In this document: piece by piece, positions 1 to 10,235 of the stretch
Numbering within the stretch: the first letter of the stretch is position 1
Layout: each line of letters begins with the position of its first letter
Assembly (NCBI GenBank): GCA_032629725.1
Contig: JAFEVB010000022.1
Location: 1,488,001-1,552,000 of the forward strand
Direction: 5' to 3'
Source: Gremmenia infestans
Taxonomy: Eukaryota > Ascomycota > Leotiomycetes > Helotiales > Hamatocanthoscyphaceae
Length of the DNA: 64,000 nt
Notes under the pieces: generated by a model
Seen by the model: the letters and a program-made list of their open reading frames with translations, nothing else
Databases searched by the model: none
What the model was told of the DNA's origin: nothing
Translations under genes and position numbers: made by a program

Positions 1-349
1 CGGTCTTGAACTTTCCGATGTAATGCGTCTTGAAGAATTTACCTGTGCTGAGACCATCTTGTTGGTATTCGGCAAATGGGTGGTAGTTGGAGAGGATCTC
101 CCACGCTGCTTGATCGGTAGAGTTGTGCGACTCGATATGCTGTTTTACGAGTCTCTCGGCGGCGGCGGTGGAGGGCTTGAAGTAAAAGGACGCGGGAGCG
201 ACAAAGAGGGGCTTCTCTATAAGGATCTGGGTGCCGGCTTTGATCCTATTCTTTGCGACGAGGCCTTTTCCCATGTTGTGTCGATGGACAAATATGTTGG
301 GCAGGATCACTGGGGGTCCGGATGGCTCGGGTTCTGGTTCGGATTCCAT
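1..349 (-). CDS. SET-domain protein, 5' end only (partial)
   Basis: The minus strand is open from an ATG at 349 to the window edge (116 codons seen). The protein starts MESEPEPEPSGPPVILPN and then reads VHRHNMGKGLVAKNRIKAG and TQILIEKPLFVAP. This is the usual beginning of a SET domain: a G-x-G-L-x-A turn, then I-x-x-G, then a hydrophobic strand ending in E-x-P-L. SET proteins of this fungal type are presumed protein-lysine methyltransferases. The catalytic part (the NHSC and Y motifs) lies outside the window, so activity cannot be judged. The start is the first in-frame ATG after an acidic/proline-rich leader. The plus-strand open frame over the same bases is an antisense shadow. Confidence 0.75.
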   Translation of the reverse strand, partial: MESEPEPEPSGPPVILPNIFVHRHNMGKGLVAKNRIKAGTQILIEKPLFVAPASFYFKPSTAAAERLVKQHIESHNSTDQAAWEILSNYHPFAEYQQDGLSTGKFFKTHYIGKFKT

Positions 350-1316
350 AATGTCTGATAGTTATGTGGTATTATTCGATCAGATATGGAGGAGAGTTTC
401 GGTGGAGAGGAGGATGCCCAGGAATTATATGTTGTTGGAGATGAAATCCCTTTTATTGAGGAGAAATGCTACGGCTAAGTGAATCAGTCTGACTCGAAGT
501 CTGCGATGGTTCTCCACTATACAGCTGCACTTACACAAAACTGTAACTGCCATTCCCGAGACCGAGGTGTTGCTCCAGCTTCCATATATTTACTTAAGTT
601 GATCTGAATCCGGTCCATGGTATGAGGGACGAACAATCTTTGTCGTCACGAGCCGGCCGCGGACATTGCTTGTATAACACAAATTCTGACGGGCTTAAGT
701 GAATGGTGAAAAGAAGACACCAGTAATCTAGGGCAAGTGCACGCGAATCACTATCAAATGGTGATATGGAATTAGCTAAAATGACACCGGTAGGCAAGAA
801 AGTTCTGCGCCTCGAGCTAATATGAAGCATTGCAAATAGTTTGAGAACGCAGCAAATACAATCAAATTACCACGCAATGATACTCGACTTAGAGATTATT
901 CTGAATAAAGAGAATTCAAACGGGGTCGTACAACACTGTGATTATATTACACTTTCTAGGGAATTTTCACATAATGACTCCGCACTGCCGAGTACCCCTT
1001 TACCACAACGTCAAAATCTGACAACCCAAAGCGGCACATACAAATCAGTACAGTGGACAATGGCACTAGTCCAGCATATCACGGAAGCATGAACCAGGCA
1101 CAGCAATATAAAGAAGAGGGATGAAGAACAAAAACATCGTTAGTTGTCCACTACCTCTACTTTCGGCATACAGCCCAAACGACTCCATATTACGCCAGGC
1201 TCCAACACCAATTTTCCTACCATTATGGCCAAGTCATTCAGTCATATCATCTCCATGTATCAAGCCCAGAAACACATCGTAGGTATCATATCATAAGTTT
1301 CCATCCCAAACTCCAC
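350..1316. other. Intergenic region
   Basis: It holds the upstream region of the SET gene and the 3' flank of the next minus-strand gene. I see no convincing gene, RNA or repeat; the short open frames here have no codon pattern or homology that I recognise. Confidence 0.5.
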
Positions 1317-2558
1317 TCATCTCAAGACACCGGCACTCCTTGCACTCTCCCCAACCCTAACATCTTCCTCGCCCTCCTTCTCTCGCTCTCTTCCCCTCCC
1401 TACACCACTGACTTCCCTATCCCTAACGCTCGCCGTCGTAGATACACTTTCACTTCTCGTCCTACTGGCATCACTTGGTCTTCTCGCTCTAAGTGTACGT
1501 TCTAAGTCCCGAATTCGTCGCTTTAAAGCCTCGTTTTCGCGCTTAACGGCATCGAGCTCATGTCGGTGGTAAGCCGTCTCCTCGTACCGTCCTGTTGTCT
1601 GAACACTCGTGACAGAATCTGAACGATGTCCATGCCCGTACCCATGTCCTTCTCCACCTGCAGAATTGCCTACCAACCCTGTCAAATTCCCTGAAGATGG
1701 TTCGCGGTATTGGGGCAAGCTGGGTCGCTGTCCGTAAAAGTAAGAGAAATGATCAGGGTTTTGGTAGCTTGATTGTGCAGAGTTTATGGGGGCGGGACTA
1801 GAAGCACCGCTGCGTCGAGAGCTAGTCATGGAATTTTGGCGAGAGAGGGATTGTGATTGAGGGATTGAGTCGTGGCGGGGAATGTTGCCCCGGGTTCGGT
1901 CTGCAGTTGAGGATTGGAGACTACCTGTTATGCCACCGACGGTACTGACGCTGGCTGCTGTACCTGTCGTAATGCTGCGTGTACTTGTGCTAGAGGAGGA
2001 ACGGTGGTGTCGGCGCTGTGAGGGTGTGGGATGGCTTGGGCCGGAAAGCAGATGGTTTGCGTTGTGATCTGCGGAGTCTGGGAGGCCGGTCGAAGTGGAA
2101 GAGGCGTTGGAGACGACGGAGGCATTTTGGGCTGCTCGAAGCGTAGTAAGTTCGCGGGTTAATCGATTAACCTGTTTGTGTAACTTAGCATTCCGTGATA
2201 CATCGATGGATGGACGAGCACTTACGACTGCCTCCTGCTCCTTTTCTAGCTGCAGATGCAAATCTGCGGCAGTCAAAGGACGAGGATGTCTCAAAGGCCC
2301 GGGTCCAGTTCCTACGCCTGTGTTGTCGGCAGCGATTCCTCCTGCTGATCCGCCAGTTGTTGGCATATTCGGCGAGGCCGAGGGAGGAGATATATGGTTG
2401 ACGGCATTCTGATTCGAAGGGAGGATATTAAGAGAAGTCGGAGCAATAGCTGGAGGAGCCAATTGTTGAGAAGATCTTCTCGATGCGCTGGTGGAGGTGA
2501 GACGTGGGGAAGAAAGGGGTCTTGGAGATGGAGGAACAGAATTGAGGTCCGGGGCCAT
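1317..2558 (-). CDS. Conserved fungal disordered protein with C-terminal coiled coil
   Basis: This is a single-exon frame of 413 residues from an ATG at 2558. The N-terminus (MAPDLNSVPPSPRPLSSPR) and most of the body are Ser/Pro/Thr-rich and predicted disordered. Two short heptad-like segments stand out: around residues 100-145 (LHLQLEKEQEAVVSARP, then KQVNRLTRELTTLRAAQN) and around 340-365 (HELDAVKRENEALKRRIRD). The C-terminus is highly charged (REREKEGEEDVR). I recognise the pattern as a conserved uncharacterised ascomycete protein but know no function. It is divergently arranged with the small gene at 3102, about 540 bp away. Low-complexity composition makes function transfer risky. Confidence 0.72.
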   Translation of the reverse strand: MAPDLNSVPPSPRPLSSPRLTSTSASRRSSQQLAPPAIAPTSLNILPSNQNAVNHISPPSASPNMPTTGGSAGGIAADNTGVGTGPGPLRHPRPLTAADLHLQLEKEQEAVVSARPSIDVSRNAKLHKQVNRLTRELTTLRAAQNASVVSNASSTSTGLPDSADHNANHLLSGPSHPTPSQRRHHRSSSSTSTRSITTGTAASVSTVGGITGSLQSSTADRTRGNIPRHDSIPQSQSLSRQNSMTSSRRSGASSPAPINSAQSSYQNPDHFSYFYGQRPSLPQYREPSSGNLTGLVGNSAGGEGHGYGHGHRSDSVTSVQTTGRYEETAYHRHELDAVKRENEALKRRIRDLERTLRARRPSDASRTRSESVSTTASVRDREVSGVGRGREREKEGEEDVRVGESARSAGVLR

Positions 2559-3101
2559 TTTGTCGTTCTCGAATTTACTTTAATTTAGAGGAAGAGAGAG
2601 GAAACAAAAGAACTCGAGGAAGACTGCTTCCTTCAAGATATGGTATGGAGAGAGAGTTGACAGATTGGGACGACTCCGCTGGTACATACATTAAAAGCAT
2701 CGAGTAGCAAGGGGTCATCAATTTCGAAGGATGCTGTGTTTCATTGGCCGAATCACGTGTGCCCGTAGCCTTGTAACAAGGCTATAGGGGGCGATTTTAG
2801 CTATGCCATGACGTAGGACTCTTATGGTGGGGTTGCTTAAAACAACTTTCTTCTTGACAAGCTGTGGCTTTGTTTTCAATAATCAATTCCATCTTGAATC
2901 CATTTCGAAAATACCCTCAAAAGTAAGTCTCAAATTCGACTTCATATTCTTGCTTTCTCATTGCCCTCCTCCCTCATTATTACACATAGCCCGCTTTTGG
3001 CCCTTGCCCCTCATTCCTCCCCAACAAAGTCAAAACATCTAGATTCTGTTCTAATACTAATCCCCAAACAGAACTTCAAATCACCTCAACCATCAATCAA
3101 A
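2559..3101. promoter_or_regulatory. Shared divergent intergenic region with CACGTG
   Basis: This 543-bp stretch separates two divergent start codons and so probably carries both promoters. A CACGTG palindrome (E-box type, bound by bHLH factors in fungi) is present at 2754-2759. The plus-strand leader is pyrimidine-rich between about 2940 and 3030, as is common upstream of fungal transcription starts. No binding has been shown. Confidence 0.35.
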
Positions 3102-3396
3102 ATGTCATCACAAAACGAAGGTCGTCAATCGCCACCTCCTGAGGAGCAATCCGGCAAGCAGCAGCAAGATACACCTGCCACCGGCCAGGGAGTCAACAAG
3201 GACAGCAACAACAAGGATGATAGCAAGTCTCAACTCGAGGTAATTTCCCCGTAGTCTTTTTACATCATTGATATCATTGAAAAAGAGAGTCTGCTGATAT
3301 ATTGACGGAAAGGGACTCTCTTCCAACCCCAAGGGACCTCTCGATGACCATGTAGCGGAGACGGCGAAGAAGACGGTGAATACGGCGAAGAATTAG
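3102..3396 (+). CDS. Small conserved-looking protein (73 aa), one intron
   Basis: Exon 1 is 3102-3239 (46 codons, MSSQNEGRQSPPPEEQSGK... ending KSQLE). The intron is 3240-3312 (GTAATT...AAG, 73 nt). Exon 2 is 3313-3396 and reads GLSSNPKGPLDDHVAETAKK then TVNTAKN and stop. Phase is 0 on both sides. The first half is polar and disordered (Q/D/N/S-rich); the second half has an SNPKGPL-like motif followed by a short amphipathic stretch, a layout I associate with small ascomycete proteins of unknown function. The acceptor AAG is slightly weak. The alternative is unspliced readthrough to a stop about four codons into the intron. Confidence 0.6.
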
Positions 3397-3730
3397 ACAT
3401 GGTCTATCAAGTGAGAAATGTTAAGGAACGGTTATGGGGACATTTGGTTTGCATATGGTCGACGCATGAGCAGTCAGACATTCAAGAAACCTGATGAGTA
3501 GAAAAATTACGAAAGCATGAATGAAAAGTCTCATTGCATTTCACGTAGCCACATTGCCGATGTTGCACACCATTAAGAAGATTGAAAATCGTGAATTGTT
3601 ACTTGATACAATCCTTGGCTGATCGCCCCATCATGTCCTGACCTAAACGCATCGCTCGCTATCACTATGAAAACTCTCCATAAACCCATAAACCTTGTAC
3701 CGCGTGAAACATAAAAAGTAAAACTACTTC
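3397..3730. other. Convergent 3' intergenic region
   Basis: It lies between the 3' ends of the small plus-strand gene and the minus-strand RRM gene. I see only untranslated-region sequence. Confidence 0.5.
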
Positions 3731-4613
3731 TTAAGTAGTCTTCTCAGGCTCAAGAGGAGCAACCTTTGTAGAATCAACGACGCTGGTACCTTCCGTAGCG
3801 GCAGTATGAGCATCAGCAGGGGTAGCTAAATTCTATGGTCAGCGGTGCTTCTGAAGAAGTATAAGTTGAATTACACTTACCTGTCTTTTCAGATCCACCA
3901 GCCTCCTGCTTCTTCAAATCCGCAAGGCGACGAGCCTCAGCATGAATATCCTGGACCTGGCGAGAAGTCTGGGTGTAGAAGTTGGCCAGCTTCTTACCAG
4001 TTGGCGTTCCGACAGCCTTCTCATAGTAAGAAGTCAAGCCAGAGAGCAGAGAGTTCGTCTTCTGAGTAACGCCATATGACTGGTCGACCGACTTCGCCTT
4101 GTCGGTGGCATGGTACTTGGAATCAAGGTTCTGGAGAGTCGACAAGAAGCGATTGCTGACGCCGTGCTTCTGGTCGAGGTCGATAGCGCGCTGAACCGCA
4201 ACGTCGCCAATAGCATAGCCGTGTGCAAGGTATTCGGCAACGATCCGGGTACGAGGTTTCTCTTCCTGAGTAATATCGTCGCTGTCGCGAGTCTCGTTAG
4301 AGGTATAGTGGGTTCCGTCATCCTCCGATGAGCCTGAAGCACTGGAGACTTTGACTTGAGTTGCTCCAAGTTGTGTGTTATCGAGAAGAAGTGCGGTCTT
4401 CGCTGCGGTTTCCTTTTCGAAGGTTACGGTCGCGCTCTGGGTTTCGCCGGAGGAGGTGATCTTTAGATCTGTGATCTTGCCGCTGAAATTCGAGTTAGAT
4501 GCGTCTCAATGAGGGGTATCGCATGTTGCCTACCAGAAAGAGAAGAAGTCCTTGACTTCCTTCTCACCAGTTGCGGAACTGATGTTCGTAACGTTGACGG
4601 TGCTTGCAGACAT
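3731..4613 (-). CDS. vip1: Vip1-type RRM protein (258 aa), two introns
   Basis: The exons are 4613-4534, 4482-3881 and 3825-3731; introns are 4533-4483 and 3880-3826 (GTAGGC...CAG, GTAAGT...TAG). All phases close to 258 residues. The N-terminus (STVNVTNISSATGEKEV, then DFFSFCGKITDLKI) is a single RRM whose first intron falls inside FSF-CGK. The middle holds a helical region (AEYLAHGYAIGDVAVQRAID, then DLDQKHGVS and YYEKAVGTPTGKKLANFYTQ). The C-terminus is short, acidic and disordered. This order and length match the fission-yeast Vip1 family, cytoplasmic/nuclear RNA-binding proteins of poorly known role. The family call is firm; RNA targets are unknown. Confidence 0.85.
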
Positions 4614-5644
4614 GATTGTATGATTTCGTAGTATTTGTGAGAAGTTGTTGTTTGGTAGAAGGCGTGCTTTGCTTTTTGTAGTTATGTTTCGACGGTGTTG
4701 TGACAAGGCAGCGTAAACAGCAAGGGCGGGGCAGTGGCGAAGGCTCTCATGACGTATCCTCTAACCTGTAGCCAGTGCACTATCACGAGAGCCTTTGGCA
4801 TGTGAAAACTTGCAAATTCATCGCCATCAGGATAATTTACCTCAGAGAAACTGACCCCAAAAATTATTGAAACTTACCAGAAACTACCTTAAGTAGACCA
4901 CAAAGGCGTTCTCAAGTTATGCAAGTCGTAAGTCACGTGTAATTACCCCTTTCTACGCCCCACCAGCCCCTTAACCTCTCGCTATCCGATGTAGAGGCTA
5001 ACTCGCCAGGCTGTTGGTATTTCTGGCCTTGAACTACCAGGTTTGGCTCTTACACCCTGAGTGATAGCACAGTATGAGGGGGTGAACTAATTACTAGGCC
5101 GATTATTACTTGTAGTAGTATTCCTTCCGGGTGGGTTCAGGTCCTCAGGTGGGCTGCAGTAAGCATTTTCAGGATTCGGAATGGGAATATTGCTTGAACT
5201 CGAAGGCCGACTCGTCGTATAAGGAGTATGATTGATGCCACAGAGCCTTGCAGTATACAGATAAGCTACCTATGTACACCGTGAAGGCTCTCTTGGGGCG
5301 TCTTGAGTCCAAGGCAGGCCACCAGACCCTTGAATCATAAACTGCTTCAACACCATTTGCCCTCCCAGCCCCTCCCAACATCGCTTACAGGCTCTTCCAT
5401 AATACTTTTCTTTCCACCCCCACCTGCAGATCTGTTCGTCATTCTTCTCATACATCCATCGTTTCGAAGTCATATTCTGTCATTTGTTAATGTTCTATTG
5501 ACGAAAAAATCGTTTTTAGCAAACACTTGAGGATTCACTTACATTTTATCCTTGATAAGTGTTCACTTTTCTGTACTCAAGAGAGTACCCCCAAACATTC
5601 CGATGATGAGAACCCTTCCAAAAACCAATTTTCTTCCCATGCAA
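4614..5644. other. Intergenic region
   Basis: It contains the promoter of the RRM gene, with another CACGTG at 4934-4939, and otherwise unremarkable sequence. The short open frames around 5170-5530 overlap each other on both strands and look random. Confidence 0.45.
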
Positions 5645-6026
5645 TTAGCGATCGTTGTAGAGATCCGAGAAGTTATTCATTACAAACGTCTTGAGGTCCA
5701 GCTCGAACCCATATAATCGATGCAAGAAAATGACCCATCCTCGTAAACTTCCCATTCTTTGCGCAACACTTATGGCATCCCAAGTGGATTCCCAACCCAG
5801 AAAGTGGACAATTTCGCGGCCTAAGAGCTGTAAGTAAAACGCATCAAAGGCTGTGAGTCATGTATCAAGCTCTTACCGTACATTAATCACCAATACGGGG
5901 TCCGCTGCTGCGGAGAGCATGGCAATGAGAAGGATAAAGACGTATGCAGCTATCTCGTGGCATGAGTCAGTAGTTGCCTTCTCGCAAATAGCTTATGGAG
6001 TGACTGATCATACCATGTTTGACTCC
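5645..6026 (-). other. Coding-like exons continuing in frame past the NLR stop codon
   Basis: Beyond the TAA that ends the NLR frame (6027-6029), the same frame continues G-V-K-H to a donor at 6013 (GTATGA). An intron, 6013-5950, has a TACTGAC branch and a TAG acceptor. The next exon, 5949-5882, reads AAYVFILLIAMLSAAADPVL. A second intron, 5881-5828, leads to an exon 5827-5645 that reads LLGREIVHFLGWESTWDAIS, VAQRMGSLRGWVIFLHRLYG and ends FSDLYNDR-stop. The phases agree. The composition looks strongly coding but I recognise no family. It could be a former C-terminus of the NLR cut off by a nonsense change, a separate gene with a start I have missed, or coincidence. Confidence 0.4.
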
Positions 6027-9000
6027 TTACATTGCTCCGAACTTCGCTCGACGACGTGAACCCAAATGTTTCAAGCTGTCCCAGCGGCGTCGGAGCCTCG
6101 TGGCGATAGACCCTTTCCCTTCACCAATCTCAAGATGTTCCAAAGCTGTTGCCACTGTCGAATCATCACCCTGACTACTTTCCGGACTACTTTCATCAGC
6201 CCCCTCTTCCCTCTCTCTCCCTTCCTCGGATTCTTGCATCCTCGCCCCCTCATTTCGCCTTGCACTCCTTTCCTGTCGCCTTTTTTTCTCCTCAGCTGCC
6301 TCCTCTGGTCTCTCGATTGCCGAGAGAATATCATCAAGTACCTCTTCTGACCCAATGCGATATGGGTGATCGGCTTTCAACGTTTCTTCTCGTATTCGAA
6401 CCACTTCCTGCATGATCGGAAGCGCTTGTTGGTATTGGCCACACTGATAATAAGCCCTCGCAAGTTCATGCTGCGATATTAAGCGATTAGGATGTGTAGG
6501 AGCGAGAATCCTCTCCCGAATTTCCACTACCTCTTTAAGCAGCTGGATAGCTTCCTCTAGCTGCTCATTTTCTATATATGCATATGCTAGTTCATGCTGC
6601 GATGCTAAGCGTTCAGGATGTGTAGGAGCGAGAATCCTCTCCCGAATTTCCACTACCTCTTTAAGCAGCTTAATAGCTTCCTCTAGCTGCTCGTTTTCTA
6701 TATATGCATATGCTAGTGCATGCTGCGATGCTAAGCGGTTAGGATGTGTAGGAGCAAGAATCCTCTCTTCGATTTCCACTACCTCTTTAAGCAGCTTAAT
6801 AGCTTCCTCTAGCTGCTCATTTTCTATATATGCATATGCTAGTTCATGCTGCGATGCTAAGCGTTCAGGATATGTAGGAGCGAGAATCCTCTCTCGAATT
6901 TGCACTACCTCTTTAAGCAGCTTAATAGCTTTCTCTAGCTGCTTCTCAAAAGCGTATGCCCTGGCTAGCTCGTGCTTCGACGTCAAGAGATGTTGATCTT
7001 CAGGATCTAATATATCTTGCTGTATTTGTACGACGCCCTCGAGTACCTCAACCGCCTCTTGATATTTGCCCTGTGTGAATAGTGCAACACCTAGGTCTTT
7101 TTGGGCGTGCAGGCGGTCGATATTATCTGGCTTCAACGTGTTATCATCGAATGAAACCACCTCTTCAATAGATAGCAGTTCTTCGTTGGAATTTCCAAGG
7201 CCGCCATGACAAAATGCATAATTATAGAGGATGTGTCGCCTATTTAGTGAGTCCGGTGGAATTTCAGGGCATTTTAAAGATGAAATAAGATCCAGCAGAC
7301 GTAGAGCGCCGGTATCATTGCGTTGACGGTATAGCACCCAGACGAAACGGTAAAATATCCTACATATTTCCAGGATGTTCCATTTCCGTGCCAAAAAATA
7401 GTCATCTTTCGGCCGAAGGCTGATATTGAATTCTACATGGAGCTGAATGTTATTGAAGTAGTCTTGGTAATCAAGTTTGTCGATTGAAAGTGCTAGAGTT
7501 GCAGCTGCAGTACTCCATGCCTCATTCTGCATTTCAACCTCTAGTCGGTCCCTCGCCCATGTATGAACAAGTGGATGCATTGAGATGTCATAGGTATCCG
7601 GGTGTACATTTATCAAGGAGAATGATAAGAGAACCTTCCTTGCTTTGCGCAAGGAGAAGAGATCCAGTTCCTTGGTCGAGGGCAAAGGACGTAGTATTTT
7701 CTTTTTCCGGTCCGTATGCCATGAGGAAAGTATCATTATGCTGTCGTCTGGTTCATTCCAAATACCTTGCTCAAAATCTAGAGAATGCACCCAAGCTCTA
7801 GTAAACATATCTTCCGATACAGCTTCTCGGTGAAAGTAAGCTAGAACTTGGAGCAATTCAAGGGCATCCTTCGCTGCTGGTTCGTGTGAAGCGTTCATGG
7901 CTTTGGCAGAGACCTCAAAAGTGGCATATACATCCCCGTATACAGAGTTTGCCTGGTCTGGGCGCTGACTAAGAAGCCTGGCTTGCTGGGATTCAAACAT
8001 CGAGGCGTACTCATCAAGTCTGCAAAGCTCTTGCCTAATGAAGGCCCCAGCATGAACTATAGACAGGGTGTGTTGAGCTAAGACCTCATCTCCAACTAAT
8101 ATTTGGGCCGCTTCCAAGTTGTGCGGATTTCGTTCTGCATCTGCCGTCTTAAGTAATAGTTCCACTGCATCAGGAAATTCCAACTTCTCGAACTTCTCGT
8201 ATCCGGTGGATTCGGAGCCGTAGATCTTGCAGCCATCGTTGCGTGTAGTCATGAGAATGCAACTTCCTTCCCCTGAAGGTAGAAACTTGAGATAGTCGAT
8301 AGTTGGATCGTCCGCGTTGTCGAAGATCAAAAGCCACTTCTCAGCTTGGTTCTCAATCCACAATTTTGCCGCTTCAAAAGTAACGTCTACAATCGCCCTG
8401 GCAGTACTGACAATGTCAATGAAGCCACGACGAATACTCTCAGTTGAGGAGGCATCAATCCAGAACACACCCCAAAAGCTTGAGAAAAAATCATTAGCAT
8501 CGGGAGTTGCATTGTGAAACGGGAAACCTGCCTTTCTCTGTTTTCATGGGCGAATCTCAAACAGACTTCGCTCTTTCCCGCACCTCCCATTCCATATATG
8601 ACGAACCTTCTATGTTCTAATTGCTGCGAGTTCTCATTGTCGCCGCAAAATGTCTCTTTAAGAGTTTGAAGTATCTGTTTTCGGCCGGTGAAGAATGGAC
8701 TGACGGGTTGGAGACCAATCCAATGGACATTATCTTAAGAAATTAATTAGCTTGCTTGTATCTCAGAGCAAACGCAATCGCCATATATGAATGATACTGC
8801 ATTGCAATCTAAAAGTGCTAAGTAAACGAAACATAAGAAAATCAAAGAAAAGCACAAGATTTGAAGATATTCTCTGAGAGCGTGACACAATTTGTTGGCA
8901 GTCACTAATAGCCAGGTAAATGATACTCAGAGTTATTTCAGAACAGGTAACAATCGCCAACTTGTTCACAAAGACAATGGTATAATATTCTCGGCATTCC

Positions 9001-10235
9001 TTTATTAACGAAAAAGACACATCTGAACGCAAGTACTCAACAGTGGTAAGCTCGTCCAACTTTGCAGTAATTATCACAACCGCCCTTTCGCAGAATACAG
9101 TTCCTATAAAATCTTCTTGAGGCTCTTCAACTTAACAGACGCAGCAAAGAAATCGCCACAGACTCTCGTATTCTCCCTTTCTTCGTGAAACTGAAAATTA
9201 CTCACTCCTAACAGGTTTCAGCTTTGCCACTTCCTCTGGAGGAATGATGTTCAGCAGTTTCTTAGCATAAGCGGCAGCTACTGATGATGCGTAAGATTGC
9301 CATGCATGGTTTTTGTGGGAGTCCGAATAGTCGCTGATTCCACGTATTACTAGACATGGAAAGTCATCCATCAATCCGAAAGCTTCCATCTCGAAACATA
9401 TCACATTGTCTCTTTGCGCAAGTCGATCGCGCTCTATCGCATTCTTCACCACCGCATTTCCCGAAGCGATATTGCCATAATGGATGCGTGGATTTTGGTG
9501 GTTGCGCTTGCGGCGATCTGTGGTGTTGGTTTTGTTCGTCCCGTTCTCACAATCGCAGGCTGGAGTTTTGACGTGGGTATAGTTTGCTCGAAAGAGATCA
9601 TCCACCAAGTGCGTAGGGTATGTCTGTGCTTGCATATCTCCCTCCAAGTCCTCTACAGGCTCGACTTCGCTCAAAATCTTCGAAATATCGTTCCCTACTC
9701 CCGATCTTGACTGCAGATTGCGCACTGCAGTAAGTAGTAGAGATGGCGGCTTGTTCAGCGCCCCTTTCCGGCGCAATCCTTCAACTTCCATTCGACCCAA
9801 GTCGTACTGGATGACTCCGGGCCCTTGATCCGTTGGTATCGAAACGACAATGTCTCCAAGTCGAATGTCAACTTCTGGGGGGTTAGGAATGCCACCACCT
9901 ATCCCAACCATAAGCCAAAACCTTACGTTTGGGAAAGTAACCTCTAAAGACTTGGCCGCTACTGCAGCCTTGACACCACCGAGCTCTGGAAGGCAAATCA
10001 TCACCACGTTGTGCCCGCAGATGCGACCCAAGTTGTAACTGTTTTCATCATGCTTTGGTCGGCTGCTGAGTTGGCCATGCTCAACATCGAAGAAACAGCG
10101 AGCAGTCCTCAGCTCGACAGGAATAGCGCAGATCCATCCAACAGTGTATTTATCTGCTGGAAGTTCGGGGATGCTATGCGAATCCCTCGCACCATCAACC
10201 CGCTGGAAATCACTCTTTGGCTCGGTCAAAGACAT
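6027..10235 (-). CDS. NLR-type protein: PNP-UDP phosphorylase domain, NB-ARC, TPR array
   Basis: The model has exons 10235-9206, 8733-8532 and 8478-6027 and encodes 1227 residues. The N-terminal domain (about 25-330) is a nucleoside-phosphorylase-like fold: YTVGWICAIPVELRTARCFF, FWLMVGIGGGIP, DIRLGDIVVS, NVICFEMEAFGLMD and VIRGISDYSDSHKN. NB-ARC follows: P-loop GMGGAGKS (about 391-398), FWGVFWIDASS, Walker B LLIFDNADD (about 460-468), LMTTRN, and an MHD-like MHPLVHTWARDRL. The C-terminal part holds TPRs, including near-identical 42-residue units at about 913-1080. Such proteins are fungal STAND ATPases linked to non-self recognition and programmed cell death; the phosphorylase-like domain is the presumed effector. 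Two junctions are unusual: a 472-nt intron between the first two domains and a GC-AG intron just after the P-loop. The start is the first ATG; an upstream TTG is not used. Confidence 0.8.
6471..6974 (-). repeat. Four near-identical 126-bp tandem repeats (TPR units)
   Basis: Units begin at 6471, 6597, 6723 and 6849, exactly 126 bp apart. Each encodes one 42-residue TPR unit containing LLKEVVEIRERILAPTHP and ASQHELAYAYIENEQLEEA. By eye, neighbouring units differ at fewer than about 10 of 126 positions, with some changes silent. Flanking repeats on both sides (around 6345-6470 and 6975-7100) have diverged. The homogeneity is the mark of recent duplication or concerted evolution. Confidence 0.93.
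8734..9205 (-). other. Long (472 nt) putative intron between phosphorylase and NB-ARC domains
   Basis: The donor GTGAGT follows codon 343 with phase 1. A TAA three bases past the donor's first codon would otherwise end the protein. The acceptor is TTAAG, preceded by a GCTAAT branch-like site, and the next exon starts with the matching phase. The segment is AT-rich. It contains an open 104-codon minus frame (9077-8763) that I do not recognise. An extra exon hidden here or two adjacent genes cannot be excluded. Confidence 0.5.

Noticed and set aside
23..358. Plus-strand frame over the window start
   Set aside because: Antisense of the SET-domain coding region, which has recognisable family motifs.
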